From: Pestalotiopsis fici W106-1
Lineage: Eukaryota > Ascomycota > Sordariomycetes > Amphisphaeriales > Sporocadaceae
Assembly: GCF_000516985.1 (NCBI RefSeq)
Contig: NW_006917100.1
Span: 1,601,490-1,665,489, forward strand
Direction of reading: 5' to 3'
DNA: 64,000 nucleotides
Each line of letters starts with the position of its first letter. Within the stretch, counting starts at the first letter, position 1. The translations under genes and the position numbers were made by a program. The notes below the pieces were generated by a model that was not told where the DNA came from, ran no database searches, and worked only from the letters and a program-made list of their open reading frames with translations. Shown in pieces: positions 23,736 through 34,705 of this stretch.

Positions 23736-24756
23736 AATCTGGCTAATAGGGTCAGCTAGTCAAAACTAGACGATGTATCTTAGCCCGCCCAAGCAGCACC
23801 GCTTTAGCCCGACCTATAAAGTGGCGCTGCATGTTCATCTCCCATTGGATACTCACAGAACCAGACATGTCGAGCCCCGCATGCTTCTGTGTCTGAGACA
23901 TCAACAGGACCAGGGTCCCGCACAAGAAAAGGCTCTCGCGGGCAAAGAAGCTCGGCTGACGGGCTACGTCTTTGTATCTAACACTATTCCTGACGCTAGA
24001 GAGTAAGGCTTTCGTGATGCACAACAGATTTTCCATATCTTCCCTGCGGCAAGAGACACGAAGATAAAAAGGCTGCAAAGACGCATTTGTATGCACTTGC
24101 TCAAACTCCATCAAACAACATTCGCAGGAGTCACTCCATACTGCTGCACCACCACAAGACAAGGAATCATTCTACATGTGCAGGCAGTGAGTTATATAGC
24201 CTTGCATTTTGGTTTGAACTTGTATTTTCATTGCTAATAATTCTCTTCAAATGTGTTGCCGTTCAGCCACACAAATAAGGCTGACTAACACAACTGCAAG
24301 AAAGAAATATTACCGGAATGCAATACGTTCCTACAGATCACAATGCCTATTACGGACGTTCATGCTGGAGCTGCGTTAGATTTACCTGCGCTTGTAAATT
24401 CGCTAGTATCACTTTCAATAGCAGAGTCAACAAATCCAATCAAACACACAGTTCATTCTACGTAACGTTGTACGTGGCTGGATTAATGACGACGGGCACA
24501 TGCGAAGTGCCTGAAATGCGCAGATCTGAGACACCATCACTAAGAAAAGGGATCCATGTGTCTTCGACATGTCATACACAAAGCAATGTACTTCATTTGA
24601 AAAATACTTTCCCAACTCCTCTTTTTCATCCGTGTTCCGCCATCTCAACGATATTAAGACGAAATTTTCTATCTTTTGCTGACGCGCTCTCATCCTACGT
24701 CTCAAGATACAATGCAAGCCGAATCTCGTGTTGATCTCTCAAGCACTTCGGGTTCA
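23736..24756. other. Region between the AT-rich block and the F-box-like gene
   Basis: Base composition returns to normal here. A 136-codon open frame on the minus strand (24162-23752) is rich in Cys and ends at the block edge, but I recognise no domain. It may be the end of a gene disrupted by the insertion, or chance. Other open frames overlap on opposite strands and look spurious. Confidence 0.35.
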
Positions 24757-26415
24757 CTAGGGGTCGCTAAGAATGTTGTCAGCTGGATGACCAGTCAACC
24801 TTTCATACTCGAGGAAATCCCAGGTATCAAATAACCAAGTACTTGGGAGCTCATTTGTCCTTCCCGCAGCCTCACTATCATACTCATTGCCCATGATCAT
24901 CTTCTCCAGATTTGCCTCTATGCTGTCAACCTCGGCATGTGTCTCATCTGTAAATACATCCGTGGGTGGACACCAATGCCATGCCCACTCAACATGAACA
25001 AAGAATTGCCCTTTGCAATGCAGACCTATCAGAGGGCCTAAAAGATGACCATGGACACGAAAGACCGATGACTGATCCCCTCCCGCCAAAAGTAATTGGC
25101 GATGAATCCAATCGGAATCCTCTTGAAGTACTGAGCTGGCCATGGTCATATTTGCAACGACCTTCAATTGGCCAACATCGGTGTGTGCTTCCAGCTGCCG
25201 GATGGCGGAGCACAAGTCAAGGTAGTAGGGGTCATGAGTTGTTGCACCACATTCAGGGTCAATGGCTGGAAACACGATCTCGAGATGGCGGAGGCTGCGG
25301 AGAGTATCCGGCCACATGTGTCTTGTAATGAATTTAGATACATCGAGGCGCTCCGTTCTGTCATTCTCGCTCAGACTCGATCGAAGTCCCTTTGATGGGA
25401 CAATGACGATGCGGTTACATGAGTAAAGTACTTGCACAGCCTTGCGGTACAGCGCATGGCTGACTGTAAAGATGGACTGTGGCGAGACCCAGCAATAGCA
25501 ACGAGATGAATATCCACTTCGACGCTGAAGGCAGATGCTTGGCGGCGTGTAATGTTTCGATACCATGCACGACACACCATTACAACGACTATGGAGATAT
25601 GGGTCGGGGCTATCACCGCCGCATCGGGATGCTGCAGTGGCGATGCGAAACCCTTGTTGTGCGCTCCAGTAGACCTCTTTGTGGGGCGCGACGAGACCCG
25701 TGTACTCTAGGATACGTCGTCGGACCTCGACAGGAAGGTCAAATAGAGGGAAGGGACGTTCTCTCAGGCCAGGACTGAGGCCACGAGCACGTGCAGCTGT
25801 CTCGCATGCAATGGCGCTAATTGCTTTATCTTGTCTTTGTTGGCCGAGTTGAAGTTCACATACTCTTAGCACGCCTGGATTCTCATTGAGTGGCTGAAGG
25901 ACGGCCGTGGTTGTATGGCCAACTCCTGTTTCACAGATGAGACTCAGAGCCAAGGTCTGAGGCGTCGCATTGGTTAAAATATGTCTTGCGGTCGCTTGCC
26001 AGAGACTGAGGCGTGCTGAGTTCAGTGACATCACCATGCTGAGCGGGCGATGTTCCAGAGCGTCGTACCGTGCACAGCTACCCTCAGATGCTTCGAAATG
26101 GAGTTGGACGAATACATGAGTGAGTACCGAACACTGCTGAGGGCTAAGACGACGAAGAAACTCCAGCCCAGACTCTACATGCTCGTGACCGACAACTAAG
26201 GTGTTGTGCGCGCAAATGAGGGTCTTGACCTCTTCATAAACGGTCTTGCAGGTTTGTAGGACGTTGTAGGTAAAGCGAAGTGACGCCAAAGGTGGCCGTC
26301 TAGTCAAGGCGTTTCCACCTTTTGGCTCTAGTTTTATCGTCTCGCCAGATACGAGACCTGCTGCCATATAGATCTTGTGCCGGGCCTCCTCCGGTAGATC
26401 AAGCAGACTGTACAT
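24757..26415 (-). CDS. F-box-like protein with two F-box-like segments
   Basis: Single-exon gene, 552 aa. The N-terminus begins MYSLLDLPEEARHKIYMAAG, and a second copy of the same motif, PLFDLPVEVRRRILEYTGL, occurs at about residues 223-241. Both match the LPxEVRxxIY core of fungal F-box-like proteins, and each is followed by Cys/Arg-rich and LxTC-type helices (FTYNVLQTCKTVYEE; IFTVSHALYRKAVQVLY), as in the large fungal family of F-box-like hypothetical proteins. Canonical F-box proteins link substrates to SCF ubiquitin ligases; whether this one binds Skp1 is not shown. The repeated architecture suggests an internal duplication. It is divergent from the membrane-protein gene at 27205. Confidence 0.75.
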   Translation of the reverse strand: MYSLLDLPEEARHKIYMAAGLVSGETIKLEPKGGNALTRRPPLASLRFTYNVLQTCKTVYEEVKTLICAHNTLVVGHEHVESGLEFLRRLSPQQCSVLTHVFVQLHFEASEGSCARYDALEHRPLSMVMSLNSARLSLWQATARHILTNATPQTLALSLICETGVGHTTTAVLQPLNENPGVLRVCELQLGQQRQDKAISAIACETAARARGLSPGLRERPFPLFDLPVEVRRRILEYTGLVAPHKEVYWSAQQGFRIATAASRCGGDSPDPYLHSRCNGVSCMVSKHYTPPSICLQRRSGYSSRCYCWVSPQSIFTVSHALYRKAVQVLYSCNRIVIVPSKGLRSSLSENDRTERLDVSKFITRHMWPDTLRSLRHLEIVFPAIDPECGATTHDPYYLDLCSAIRQLEAHTDVGQLKVVANMTMASSVLQEDSDWIHRQLLLAGGDQSSVFRVHGHLLGPLIGLHCKGQFFVHVEWAWHWCPPTDVFTDETHAEVDSIEANLEKMIMGNEYDSEAAGRTNELPSTWLFDTWDFLEYERLTGHPADNILSDP

Positions 26416-27204
26416 GATGCTGCCAATCGTTCTGACTTGCCTGGATGGCGGATGCTGTCGGTGTGTGCGTTATGATGTGGAGGAACTTGGTTTACGGGAC
26501 TATTGCTGACAACGTGGTGACTTTGATTTTAAATACAAGGATGCATGCACATGCGTCTGTTGGTCCCCAGTAGACAGACTTTTGGGGGTGGTGACGTCAA
26601 GAGGATATATCACCCAGCCTGAGACGTTGCGTTATGGTCGCTCCCTTGATTATCTTTGCTCAGAATGAGCAACACCGTGTGTGGGCTTGACATCTGCCTG
26701 GAGCAAACGCCCTCCTCGCGACTTCGCTGGACACGACCAATCTAAGGCCAACAGGGCACTGATACGTGTTACCACTTTAATGCATGTCTTTTTTTTTTTT
26801 CTTTTTTTTTTGGAAACCATATTTCCTTTTGTCTATAATTTTGCTCCATACGCTTTAATGGTTACATGTTAAAGAATATGAGTTGAAAGTTGAGCACAAT
26901 TTCAATCGAAAACAGACAATGATATGTCCCTATTGCACCACTAAGCCACTTCATGTCAAGCCTCCAAAGCCACACCAAATGGGCAGCCCCAGCGCCTCCA
27001 CGTCAGCATAAGAGCCTGAGGCTGAATCTCTTTATTTAAGGCCGGTCGGTAAGCTTATTCTCCTCTTATCGGGCTTATTTATATTAACTGCCCAACCCCA
27101 TTTAGGAGCTTCTTGCTTCATTTTTATGGTCAGGTCTGTGACCTTTGCAATTTGCTTTTACTACATTAAAGTGTCATTCAACTTGACTGACCGCCCGTTG
27201 AATC
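26416..27204. other. Divergent promoter region with a T-rich tract
   Basis: 0.8 kb between divergent genes, including a poly-T tract broken by one C (about 26788-26811) and a TTTATTTAAG element at 27031-27040, about 170 bp before the plus-strand ATG. T-rich tracts are frequent in fungal promoters. No gene seen. Confidence 0.5.
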
Positions 27205-28314
27205 ATGCTGGCAAACAAGCAATATCCCCTTGCCGTTGTCGTGGCTCACTGGACATCACTCTGCGTCGGCAGATATATCGGCGTCCGGGGGCCGGCAAAG
27301 TTTCAACATTTCCTGCCAGTTTTGAGCGAGTCTACACTCTCGGATATTAATAATAATGTGTGTGCCGCCACTCGAGCCGATTACATGAGTGCCTACAACG
27401 ATCCGGCGGTAGATCCAGACCGCCTATGTCTTGCCCAGCAGGATTGCATTCTAGTCAACATGAGCGAATCGGAAAAGTCCTACATGTCCAGCTCCAGCCT
27501 AGTTCTCGGATTAAGCCCCATACTTCTCTCTTCTATCGGCCCCACCATCAGCGAGATTGGACTCCTCTCGCTCAGACGTCCTATCTTGTCCTTATTGCTT
27601 ACATTCGGAACTGTAGGCGTCTACCCCTCGCGCATCCTCTCATACGTGGACGACTCTGCACTCGACATTATTGGTGAACCCACCACACTGGCTGTGTTTC
27701 TAAACGAGACACGCGTACATGATACCGTACGCAAGAGAGCAGCTGCTATCTCCGTGGCGCAGTATGTCGTGGTAGCTTTGGCCGTGTTCAATGTCTTTTA
27801 TACGTCGTGGCAGCTCGGCGTGGCCACTGTGCTCAACTTTGTCTGCCAGAGCTCCTTCATGCCCCTAGTCTGGACCACACTGCCAGCCTTCATTCACCTG
27901 CCCGCAGCCCTAGCTTTGCGTGCCAACAAGAAGAAACCAGCCACGGTATCGACGTCCGAATCCACAAGAGCTATGAATTGTTCAAAGTCCCTGATTCGGC
28001 CATCTCTCACCTCCGAAGTAACCCTGCATGCGATGCGAGAGGAGCCAATCGACTTGGCCGCCCTCAGACCAACGCCTATGTTGATCTTCTGGCGCTGGGT
28101 GGCGACTGTACTGTCCTTTGTTCATGTACTTGTTGGCATTGTCATCTTCTCCTCATTGCTGTTCACCATGACTACGGATGCGGCCATCATCTTGCTACGA
28201 TACGCTGCATCAGCCTTGGCTTGTAGGCTGATAATAATCTTTGAGCTCGGCGGTATCCGATGGTCCCGAGCACAGGCGCAGAAAAATGAACGAATGAATG
28301 CTACAGCTCGCTAG
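27205..28314 (+). CDS. Uncharacterised fungal multi-spanning membrane protein
   Basis: Single-exon gene, 369 aa. It has an N-terminal soluble part with a DRLCLAQQDCILVNMSESEK region, then hydrophobic segments at about residues 95-135, 184-225, 290-320 and 325-345, giving four to six membrane spans. The pattern (Cys-containing lumenal segment, then a long helical pair SSSLVLGLSPILLSSIGPT and LLSLRRPILSLLLTFG) matches a family of fungal integral membrane proteins of unknown role that I recognise only as hypothetical. No catalytic motif is visible. The ATG at 27205 opens the frame; an intron in the 5' part cannot be excluded. The gene lies head to head with the F-box-like gene. Confidence 0.7.
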   Translation: MLANKQYPLAVVVAHWTSLCVGRYIGVRGPAKFQHFLPVLSESTLSDINNNVCAATRADYMSAYNDPAVDPDRLCLAQQDCILVNMSESEKSYMSSSSLVLGLSPILLSSIGPTISEIGLLSLRRPILSLLLTFGTVGVYPSRILSYVDDSALDIIGEPTTLAVFLNETRVHDTVRKRAAAISVAQYVVVALAVFNVFYTSWQLGVATVLNFVCQSSFMPLVWTTLPAFIHLPAALALRANKKKPATVSTSESTRAMNCSKSLIRPSLTSEVTLHAMREEPIDLAALRPTPMLIFWRWVATVLSFVHVLVGIVIFSSLLFTMTTDAAIILLRYAASALACRLIIIFELGGIRWSRAQAQKNERMNATAR

Positions 28315-28868
28315 GCGGTAGGCTCAAGTTTTATAAGTTTGTTTTATAACAATAAATGCACTGCCGCTGGATGGAGTCTTGCCGAGAGTCGATCGTGTAG
28401 CCCCCGAAAATGCCACACCATGAGAAAAAAACATCTTGAATCATCTTTTCGATGTCATGTACCTCGAAATCCATAATGTCCCACCAACGGGAAGATCGGC
28501 ATGATATCTATAGAATATGACTGTGTAGGTAACTTCTTATTTGTTGGATTAATGGAGTTTCTCTCGTTGTTGGTGAAGACTACATTGAATAATGAAATGA
28601 TTGGGAGCGTTTTTGGAGTGAGACGAGCTGAAAATGACTAAGGAACGCTAGTGTAAGGTTAAAGTCGGGATTTCAATAGTACTCATCATTGTGGGGGCGG
28701 GGTTTGGGGCAGAACTTATTTGACAGGTGGCCCTTGTGACCAAGCAATGACAGCGATGAACATATATTACGAAGCTCTGAGCGTCTATGATCGTCTCCGA
28801 AATCTTTTACCCACCAGCAGATCATTAAACTTGAATCCTTTCCACTATACATAATCGTAGTCCTCATA
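28315..28868. other. Intergenic between two plus-strand genes
   Basis: About 550 bp holding the terminator of the membrane-protein gene (AATAAA at about 28350) and the promoter of the oxidoreductase gene. Nothing else recognised. Confidence 0.5.
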
Positions 28869-30129
28869 ATGTGGGGCATGAAGCCTACCGAGACTGCCAC
28901 ACATGGCCGCATCGTCAAGGTGGGAATCATAGGGTAGTCGGTGAATGATCAACAATTCGGCATTGAATTGCATGCTAAATCATCCTAGATGCGGTCTGGT
29001 TACGCAAGTGGTCCACGTGCCCTGTATGAACTCTTTATCCCACCTCTTCCAGGTCACATACCTCTACGATGTCTCCGAGGATGCCATGAGACACAGTCTG
29101 GAAAAGCTCGCTGGCAACGCGAAACCCAAGATTACCAGGAGCGTTGAAAAGCTTTGCAACGCGCCGGACGTAGATTTGGTCCTGATAGCAAGCCATCACG
29201 CTTTCCACGCATCCCAAGCATTACTTGCGCTCCAGGCCAACAAGCATGTCTTCATTGAGAAGCCCATCGCCTTGACTTTGCAGGACACGGACCGTATCAT
29301 TGCCGGGGACAAGGCTGCGGGCGGCGGTAAAGTCATGATTGGATACATGAGGAGATATGCCGCCGCTTTTGTCGATGCGGTAAAAGAGGTCGGGAGCATT
29401 GAACAAATACGCTATGCGCGCGTTCGAGACATCATCGGTCCCAATTCAGTCTTTGTGGGACAGTCTGGCACATTTCCAAGAACATTCAATGATTATCAAG
29501 AGAAAGATTCTGAAGCGTTGCGTAAAAAAATCACCGAAGACATAGAACAAGCTCTTCGAACCGAGTTGGAAGTCACTGTTACGAAGGAGACGGATATGAT
29601 GTGGCACACGCTTTCTATGCTTGGCTCACACGACTTGAGCGCCATGCGGGAGATTTTGGGCATGCCGAAAGGTGTCATTGGATTCTCTCCCTGTGCCACT
29701 ACTGGCTCGCCGTTCTGGAGGTAGGCTATTATGTCCAAATCCAAATAACCCAGGCTAACTAGGTATGAAAGTGCGATATTCCAGTATCCCAACTTTGCCG
29801 TAGCATATGAGTCTGGAGTCGACCAGGTGGCACGATTCGACGCATCAATCGAGGTCTTTGGTGACACCAAGACAGTCAAAGTGTGTATAGATACACCGTT
29901 CGTCCGAGGCCTGCCAACAACAATGGTCATCAAGGAGACTTTAACAGACGGATCGTATCGGGAGTCGACCATTCGACGGACATATGAAGACCCGTTCTTG
30001 CTCGAGCTACAAGAGATGCACAGATGGGTTACAGAAGGAAAGATACCGAAGACAACCCCAACTGATGCCCGAAAAGATCTCGAGATTTTGGGAATGCTCA
30101 TGAAGGCTATTGCGCCACAAAAGGCATGA
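28869..30129 (+). CDS. Gfo/Idh/MocA-family NAD(P)-dependent oxidoreductase
   Basis: Exons 28869-28933, 28989-29720 and 29763-30129 give 387 aa. Intron 1 interrupts the dinucleotide-binding motif: exon 1 ends KVGIIG and exon 2 continues CGLVTQVVHVP, restoring GxxGxG at residues 19-24 of a Rossmann fold. The EKP signature of the family is at 112-114 (HVFIEKPIALT). The C-terminal beta-sheet substrate domain follows, with a TFPRTFNDY segment and RRTYEDPFLLELQEMHRWV near the end. Members oxidise or reduce sugars, inositols, trans-dihydrodiols or biliverdin-like compounds; the substrate here is unknown. ATG 28878 is an in-frame alternative start three codons later. Intron 2 is only 42 nt but has GCTAACT before its AG. 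The next gene converges on it. Confidence 0.88.
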
Positions 30130-30438
30130 GGCTATGGCTGAGTTGCATTGGTGCGTCTGTTGGCAGTATATCCGGCCATTCAATCTAGTCTTGTTGAGCT
30201 CCCTAGACTGGCTTGTGAAAGAGCATGTAGTTGCGTCACATCAGGTTATAAAGACTAAGCCCCTTCTATGCAGGGATCGAAGCTACCGGCAAATCTAAAA
30301 GGTAGGCCAGACAAATACTAAGTTATAGAAAACACGGCGAAAATGTCTCAAAGAGAACCCGGTGTCATCCATCAATTCCAAGCAGATCCCATTATCGAAG
30401 ATAGGCTTACTGATAATACTTTACTTAAATCTCGTGTG
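30130..30438. other. Convergent intergenic region
   Basis: 309 bp between convergent stop codons, holding two 3' ends. No gene seen. Confidence 0.5.
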
Positions 30439-31167
30439 TTAATCGGATGCTCTCTTGGGAGTTTGTCGAATGATCCACCATTCAGCGAAAATCAGGTTTG
30501 GAATCCAGCTCGTGAAACCCGTGAGCGTCAATGCCGGCTCTGTTTCCATACCAAGAGAAATAAACAGTGGTAGCTGCCAGCGCAACATGACAGCGGCATA
30601 GGTGAGAGAAAAGTTTCGGGCCATCCAATTCCGGTGTTGAGCGACTTGACCAGACCATATTGTGCTCATTCCCATGGCTGCGGTCGCCAACCAAATCAAC
30701 CCTAGAAACGCGAATGCGTACTGACCCAGAGGACGACATAGAGAAGTGAAGGACACGTAGAATGCATTGATCCCACCCATCAAAATTCCCAGTGCATATA
30801 AACGACCTATCCACCGATGGACTTTGGGATATTTCCGTCGGATGCTAGCAAGGAATTGAAAGGGGCCCAGCAGCATGGCAGTCAGCCCACCCACAATGTG
30901 GCTAATCCCGAAGAGTGAGGAGCGAATGCGGTCAATGATTGCAGAGTCGCCCACTCGGTACACGTCGATGAGGAAATTGGCAGCATAAGCGGCGATTAGG
31001 AACGCAGGCACGCTCAACAGCCACCATTGGTCGGGCCTAGAAGTCTTTTGTGGTCGACTAAGTTGGGTAACACTGTTGTTGGTATGACTTTTCCCGGATA
31101 AAGGAGTGGCAGTCCGCCGTTGGACCAAGTTGTGGGCGGTGGTGGGTAATGAAATGGCAGAAGACAT
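30439..31167 (-). CDS. DUF2306-type integral membrane protein
   Basis: Single-exon gene, 242 aa. After a polar N-terminus of about 45 residues come five to six hydrophobic helices: WWLLSVPAFLIAAYAANFLI, a segment around HIVGGLTAMLLGPFQFL, RLYALGILMGGINAFYVSF, YAFAFLGLIWLATAAMGMS and the region SLTYAAVMLRWQLPLFISLG. The motifs PFQFLASIRRKYPKVHRWIG and HRNWMARNFSLTYAAVMLR, each with a conserved His beside a helix, are those of the DUF2306 (YozB-like) family; the His positions suggest heme or metal binding, but no function is established to my knowledge. A CGG-type inverted repeat lies 120-155 bp before its ATG. Confidence 0.85.
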   Translation of the reverse strand: MSSAISLPTTAHNLVQRRTATPLSGKSHTNNSVTQLSRPQKTSRPDQWWLLSVPAFLIAAYAANFLIDVYRVGDSAIIDRIRSSLFGISHIVGGLTAMLLGPFQFLASIRRKYPKVHRWIGRLYALGILMGGINAFYVSFTSLCRPLGQYAFAFLGLIWLATAAMGMSTIWSGQVAQHRNWMARNFSLTYAAVMLRWQLPLFISLGMETEPALTLTGFTSWIPNLIFAEWWIIRQTPKRASD

Positions 31168-31286
31168 GATTGAAAAGTTGAAGACAGCAGTGATCGTTGA
31201 TCTGCAGGTAAATGAAAGTTTGGATAGTCTGCTTGGGTTTCGAATTTAAAGTATGTTAACTGAGTGGAGTCGCGGGGACTTGGTAA

Positions 31287-31322
31287 CGGCCGATCTCTTC
31301 ACCGGGGCGGAGATATCGGCCG
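31287..31322. promoter_or_regulatory. Imperfect CGGCCGAT inverted repeat upstream of the DUF2306 gene
   Basis: CGGCCGATCTC at 31287-31297 is mirrored by GAGATATCGGCCG at 31310-31322 across a 12 bp spacer containing ACCGGGGCGG. It lies 120-155 bp before the ATG at 31167. Inverted CGG triplets are the usual binding layout of dimeric Zn2Cys6 regulators; the spacer also has a CreA/STRE-like GGGG core. The regulator is unknown. Confidence 0.45.
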
Positions 31323-31682
31323 GCCGCTTACGTATACTAGTCGCTGCAATCTTGGCAAACCTAATAACATGACGGCACTTGGAAAATCTGAAAACGGCGA
31401 CCTGAAAACGGATGAACTTTATTCATAAATGTGTTTTGCTGCAGTAACCCGATAATAATCAGGAGTTGACGCTGCACTGCCCCGCTTCATAACTGTCCAT
31501 GGCAATTCCTTGTCCATTACCACTTGAAATACGATGTCTGCGCATTGAGATGATCTGACAAGAGTCCTTCAAGATGCTCTTACACAAGTTTGAAGCTGCA
31601 TTGGGCTCTGATTATTTGGTCTAATTGCATGAGATTGAGAGCAATCCGAGCGCAGATTCGTGCGAAAATGTGTAATGGGTAT

Positions 31683-31740
31683 GGTACAATAGTTGTTGTG
31701 TTACTTGAGTTATTCACATCCAACAGTGGTTGGATGGTCA
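31683..31740. repeat. Dispersed repeat relic, copy A
   Basis: The stretch starting TAGTTGTTGTGTTACTTGAG and ending in ATCCAAC-AGTG-GTTGGAT is about 80% identical over about 50 bp to 36736-36787. The 7 bp inverted repeat at its end could be a hairpin or the remnant of a small inverted-repeat element. Confidence 0.55.
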
Positions 31741-32202
31741 AAGATATATACAAGTGTGGAGGAGCGCTCCACTTATCCCTACACTCTGATAGTAGGGGGT
31801 ACCCATAGCAAGCACGGAGGCCAAGGAATTCTTATTTCCTGATTCGGTTCCCTTGAAGGGAGGTATGTGGAGGGTGGCAGCACCCACTTCACAACTAGCG
31901 ACCGAAGATTCTGGTCTGCCTGTTATGGAGGACGATTTGGAATAACAAACTGTTCTGGTTCTCCGACATCCTTATCGCAGTGGCTTCGGCGACCCCCAAG
32001 GTGTCAAGTCCAATCTGCTATTTCCCGGAGGTTCTGGATTACATGCACGCTAGGTCGTTCCGGATGATCGAATGGCCGAAATTCAGACTATATTGTTCTT
32101 GGCAACTCATGGCGTGTTAAACCCCTGCATACCCCATGCATCCAAAAGGATGAGAGACATAAACATGTGTTGCACTTGTCAGGATACCAGGTATATGTAG
32201 GT

Positions 32203-32372
32203 ACATAAACGTGCAGCCAACAACAGGACATACATTCCGGTGGGGGTGGCGGCCGGGTCGTCCCGGGGCTGCAAGCGACACTGGCCACTCAATTTTATCG
32301 GGTTGGTCGGCGGTAAGGCTACATAGAGGTAACATGCAGCCACCAACACGGAATGCATTCCGGTGGGCACGG
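32203..32372. repeat. Direct repeat of about 45 bp, period about 120 bp
   Basis: Two copies, at about 32203-32245 and 32322-32365, share ACATA, GTGCAGCCA / ATGCAGCCA, then CATTCCGGTGGG, with a GC-rich spacer between them. It may be an old tandem duplication or a mobile-element relic. Confidence 0.5.
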
Positions 32373-32622
32373 GCACGGCCTATTTTGATTGCACGGTGAC
32401 TGCCAAGGTCTCAGCCCTGGGGAGCTAGCAACGTTATTCGCATTCACAATACATCTGCTACTAGCTAGATATCCTGAAGATCAAGAGCCTGTCTCGTTAT
32501 ATTATCATAGAATTGGCCACCCTTTCCCTCTGCGAGGTAACAATTCCAGAGGGGCTACTAGAATTTAACTCTGGTCTTTCGTTAGATGCGATCCCGTACC
32601 CAGATGATCTCACATGCTCCGC

Positions 32623-34278
32623 CTAAAAGGCTCTTCGATATACAGCCTTGGTGTTGCAATAGGATTTCAAGCCATCTACACCCCATTCCACGCCAAGCCC
32701 ACTCTGCTTGTGCCCTGCAAAGGGGGTGCTTGCTACAATCTCTGCATGAGTGTTGATCCACACGCTCCCAGCCTCAAGCTGATTGGCAACGCGTACAGCC
32801 TGCTCATCATCGCGCGTCCATACGGAAGCGCCTAGGCCAGAATCAGTGCCATTGACCCTCTGTACGACGTCGCTTTCATCCGACCATTTCAGCAGCGGTA
32901 GCACAGGGCCTTTGGGATGAATCAGTCAAAAGGTTTCGGGGCAGTCAGCAATTCAATTCGGCAGGAAGGGGAGGACTTACCGAACTGTTCCTCCTGCACA
33001 ATCGCCGAGCTCTCTGGTGGGTTATCGATAATAGTCGGAGGGAGGTAGTAGCCCTTCTGGCCTGGGACTGACTCGGCACCTCCTGCCGCGACGGCAAATT
33101 TGGCATCGTTAATATCCGCGATTATCTTTTGGACACGCTTGAAATGGAGCTCATTCGCAACTGGTCCGATAAAGGCGGTCTCGCCAACCCCAAACGGCAA
33201 AGCTTGCACATGCTTGACCAAGGCGTCCAGAAATTGGTCGTAAATGGACTCATGGACGTAAACTCGCTTGATCGACATGCAAATTTGGCCCGAGTTGCAG
33301 AACGCAAATAATGCGATTTTGGTCGCGGCAACGACTGGATCGACATCGGCGCATACAATTGCAGCATCATTGCCGCCTAATTCAAGTGTAACGCGCTTAA
33401 GCGTGTCGCTACATGACTTCATGACCGCCTTTCCAGTGGGAACAGATCCTATCGCGTTGTTTCCACGGATTAGAAAATATTCTTAATCAAGCAACAACGA
33501 TAAGGAAATCTTACCTGTAAAGCTAACCATGTTCACAAGCGGGTGTGTTGTCAGGAGAGGGCCGAGATCATCACCTCCGCTTAGTGCCTGGAGGACTCCT
33601 GGTGGGAAGAATTGCATGCCTAGTTCGGCCAGCTTGAGGCCAGAGTATGGGGTGAAAGGCGACGGCTTGAGTATAAAGGCATTTCCAGTCAGCAATGCCG
33701 GGCCGAGCTTTGCGCCGGCCAGGTGCACCGGATAGTTCCAAGGGACAATACCGACTGCGACACCGAGCGGCACATAGCTCTTCACGATCTTGCGGTCTGG
33801 TGCATCCTCAATAGTCTCCTCAGGAAGTGACAGTTCGCAAAACCCCTTGAGAAAGCCTATATCTGTTGCTAGCTCGTGCCTTGCCCACAGGATCTAAGAA
33901 GACAAGGTAGGCAAAAAGGTCAGATATGATGCGTAATTCTTCAAATCTAAACATCAGATTCCTTACCGGCTTGCCGTGCTCCCATACCAACATCTGAGCA
34001 AAGTCCTCGAGTTGTGCCTCAAGGGCAGCCGCAAAGTTGGCAAGAGCGTTCTTTCGCTCATCCCAGGGCACCGCAGCCCATTCTTTGGCTGCCTCATGGG
34101 CGATCTTTACGGCCTTGTCAACCTCATCTGATGTGCTGAGGGGGGCTTCGGGGTTAGCTTCCAAAGTCGAGGGGTTGATGGTGTGTCTTGTTTTGACGGT
34201 TGGCTCGAGCTTTCCATCTATGACATTGTAGAAGGTTTTGAAGTCCATTTTGGCATTGCCTGAGGTCTCGGAAGCCAT
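32623..34278 (-). CDS. NAD(P)-dependent aldehyde dehydrogenase
   Basis: Exons 34278-33967, 33893-33515, 33448-32981 and 32909-32623 join in frame to 481 aa, the usual length for the ALDH superfamily. The cofactor region has GIVPWNYPVHLAG and the SFTGSVPTGK segment (spanning the second intron). The catalytic pair is E253 (VTLELGGND) and C287 (NSGQICMSIKR). The C-terminus has PFAGHKQSGLGVEWG. It oxidises an aldehyde to the acid in the cytosol; the NSGQICMSIKR variant occurs in fungal ALDHs acting on aliphatic or aromatic aldehydes, so the substrate is open. In-frame ATGs at 34347 and 34248 are alternative starts; MASETSGNAKMDF at 34278 gives the most typical N-terminus. It could supply aldehyde oxidation for the cluster at 41-52 kb, but that is speculation. 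Confidence 0.92.
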
Positions 34279-34705
34279 TATTTGAGCCGTGTTGTTGACT
34301 GGGGTGTGGGAAGCGATAAAGCCTGGTAGATAGTGATGCACCGCCAATGAGACGATCTGATCTGATCTGGAAGTATATGTTATTCAGCAAGTAGCGAGTG
34401 CAATAACGGACGATGCTGGTGCGAGAAGTGGGATACCCCAAATATGATACCAACTATTTGTAACCATCCGAGATCTTGGTGAGAGGAGACCAGGGTACGA
34501 AGGGAGTTGGCTTAGTAATTCTTCTGGATATGCTGTGCAGCACCAAATTCCTGTCTCGGTAACCGTTATGTAGTGCCTGCATTCTTTCTAACATAGCCCT
34601 AACATATCCTCTACTCGTATAGTACGGACTGCCTCATGCATGAAACGTTATGCGGGTGGAGGGCTGCAATTGTCGTTCATCTACAGGTGGCGTACATGAT
34701 GGCGC

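Larger units (their letters stand above)
31168..32622. other. Intergenic region with repeat relics
   Basis: 1.45 kb between the DUF2306 gene promoter and the 3' end of the aldehyde dehydrogenase gene. It holds the inverted repeat at 31287, the dispersed relic near 31690 and the direct repeat at 32203-32372, listed separately. Open frames on both strands over the direct repeat are mutually overlapping and have no domain. Confidence 0.5.

Noticed and set aside
24427..24734. Opposed open frames of 96 and 138 codons
   Set aside because: They overlap on opposite strands, and neither shows a domain, codon pattern or splice site supporting a gene.
32088..32399. Overlapping open frames on both strands near the direct repeat
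   Set aside because: They arise from the GC-rich repeat itself, overlap one another and have no domain or splice structure.
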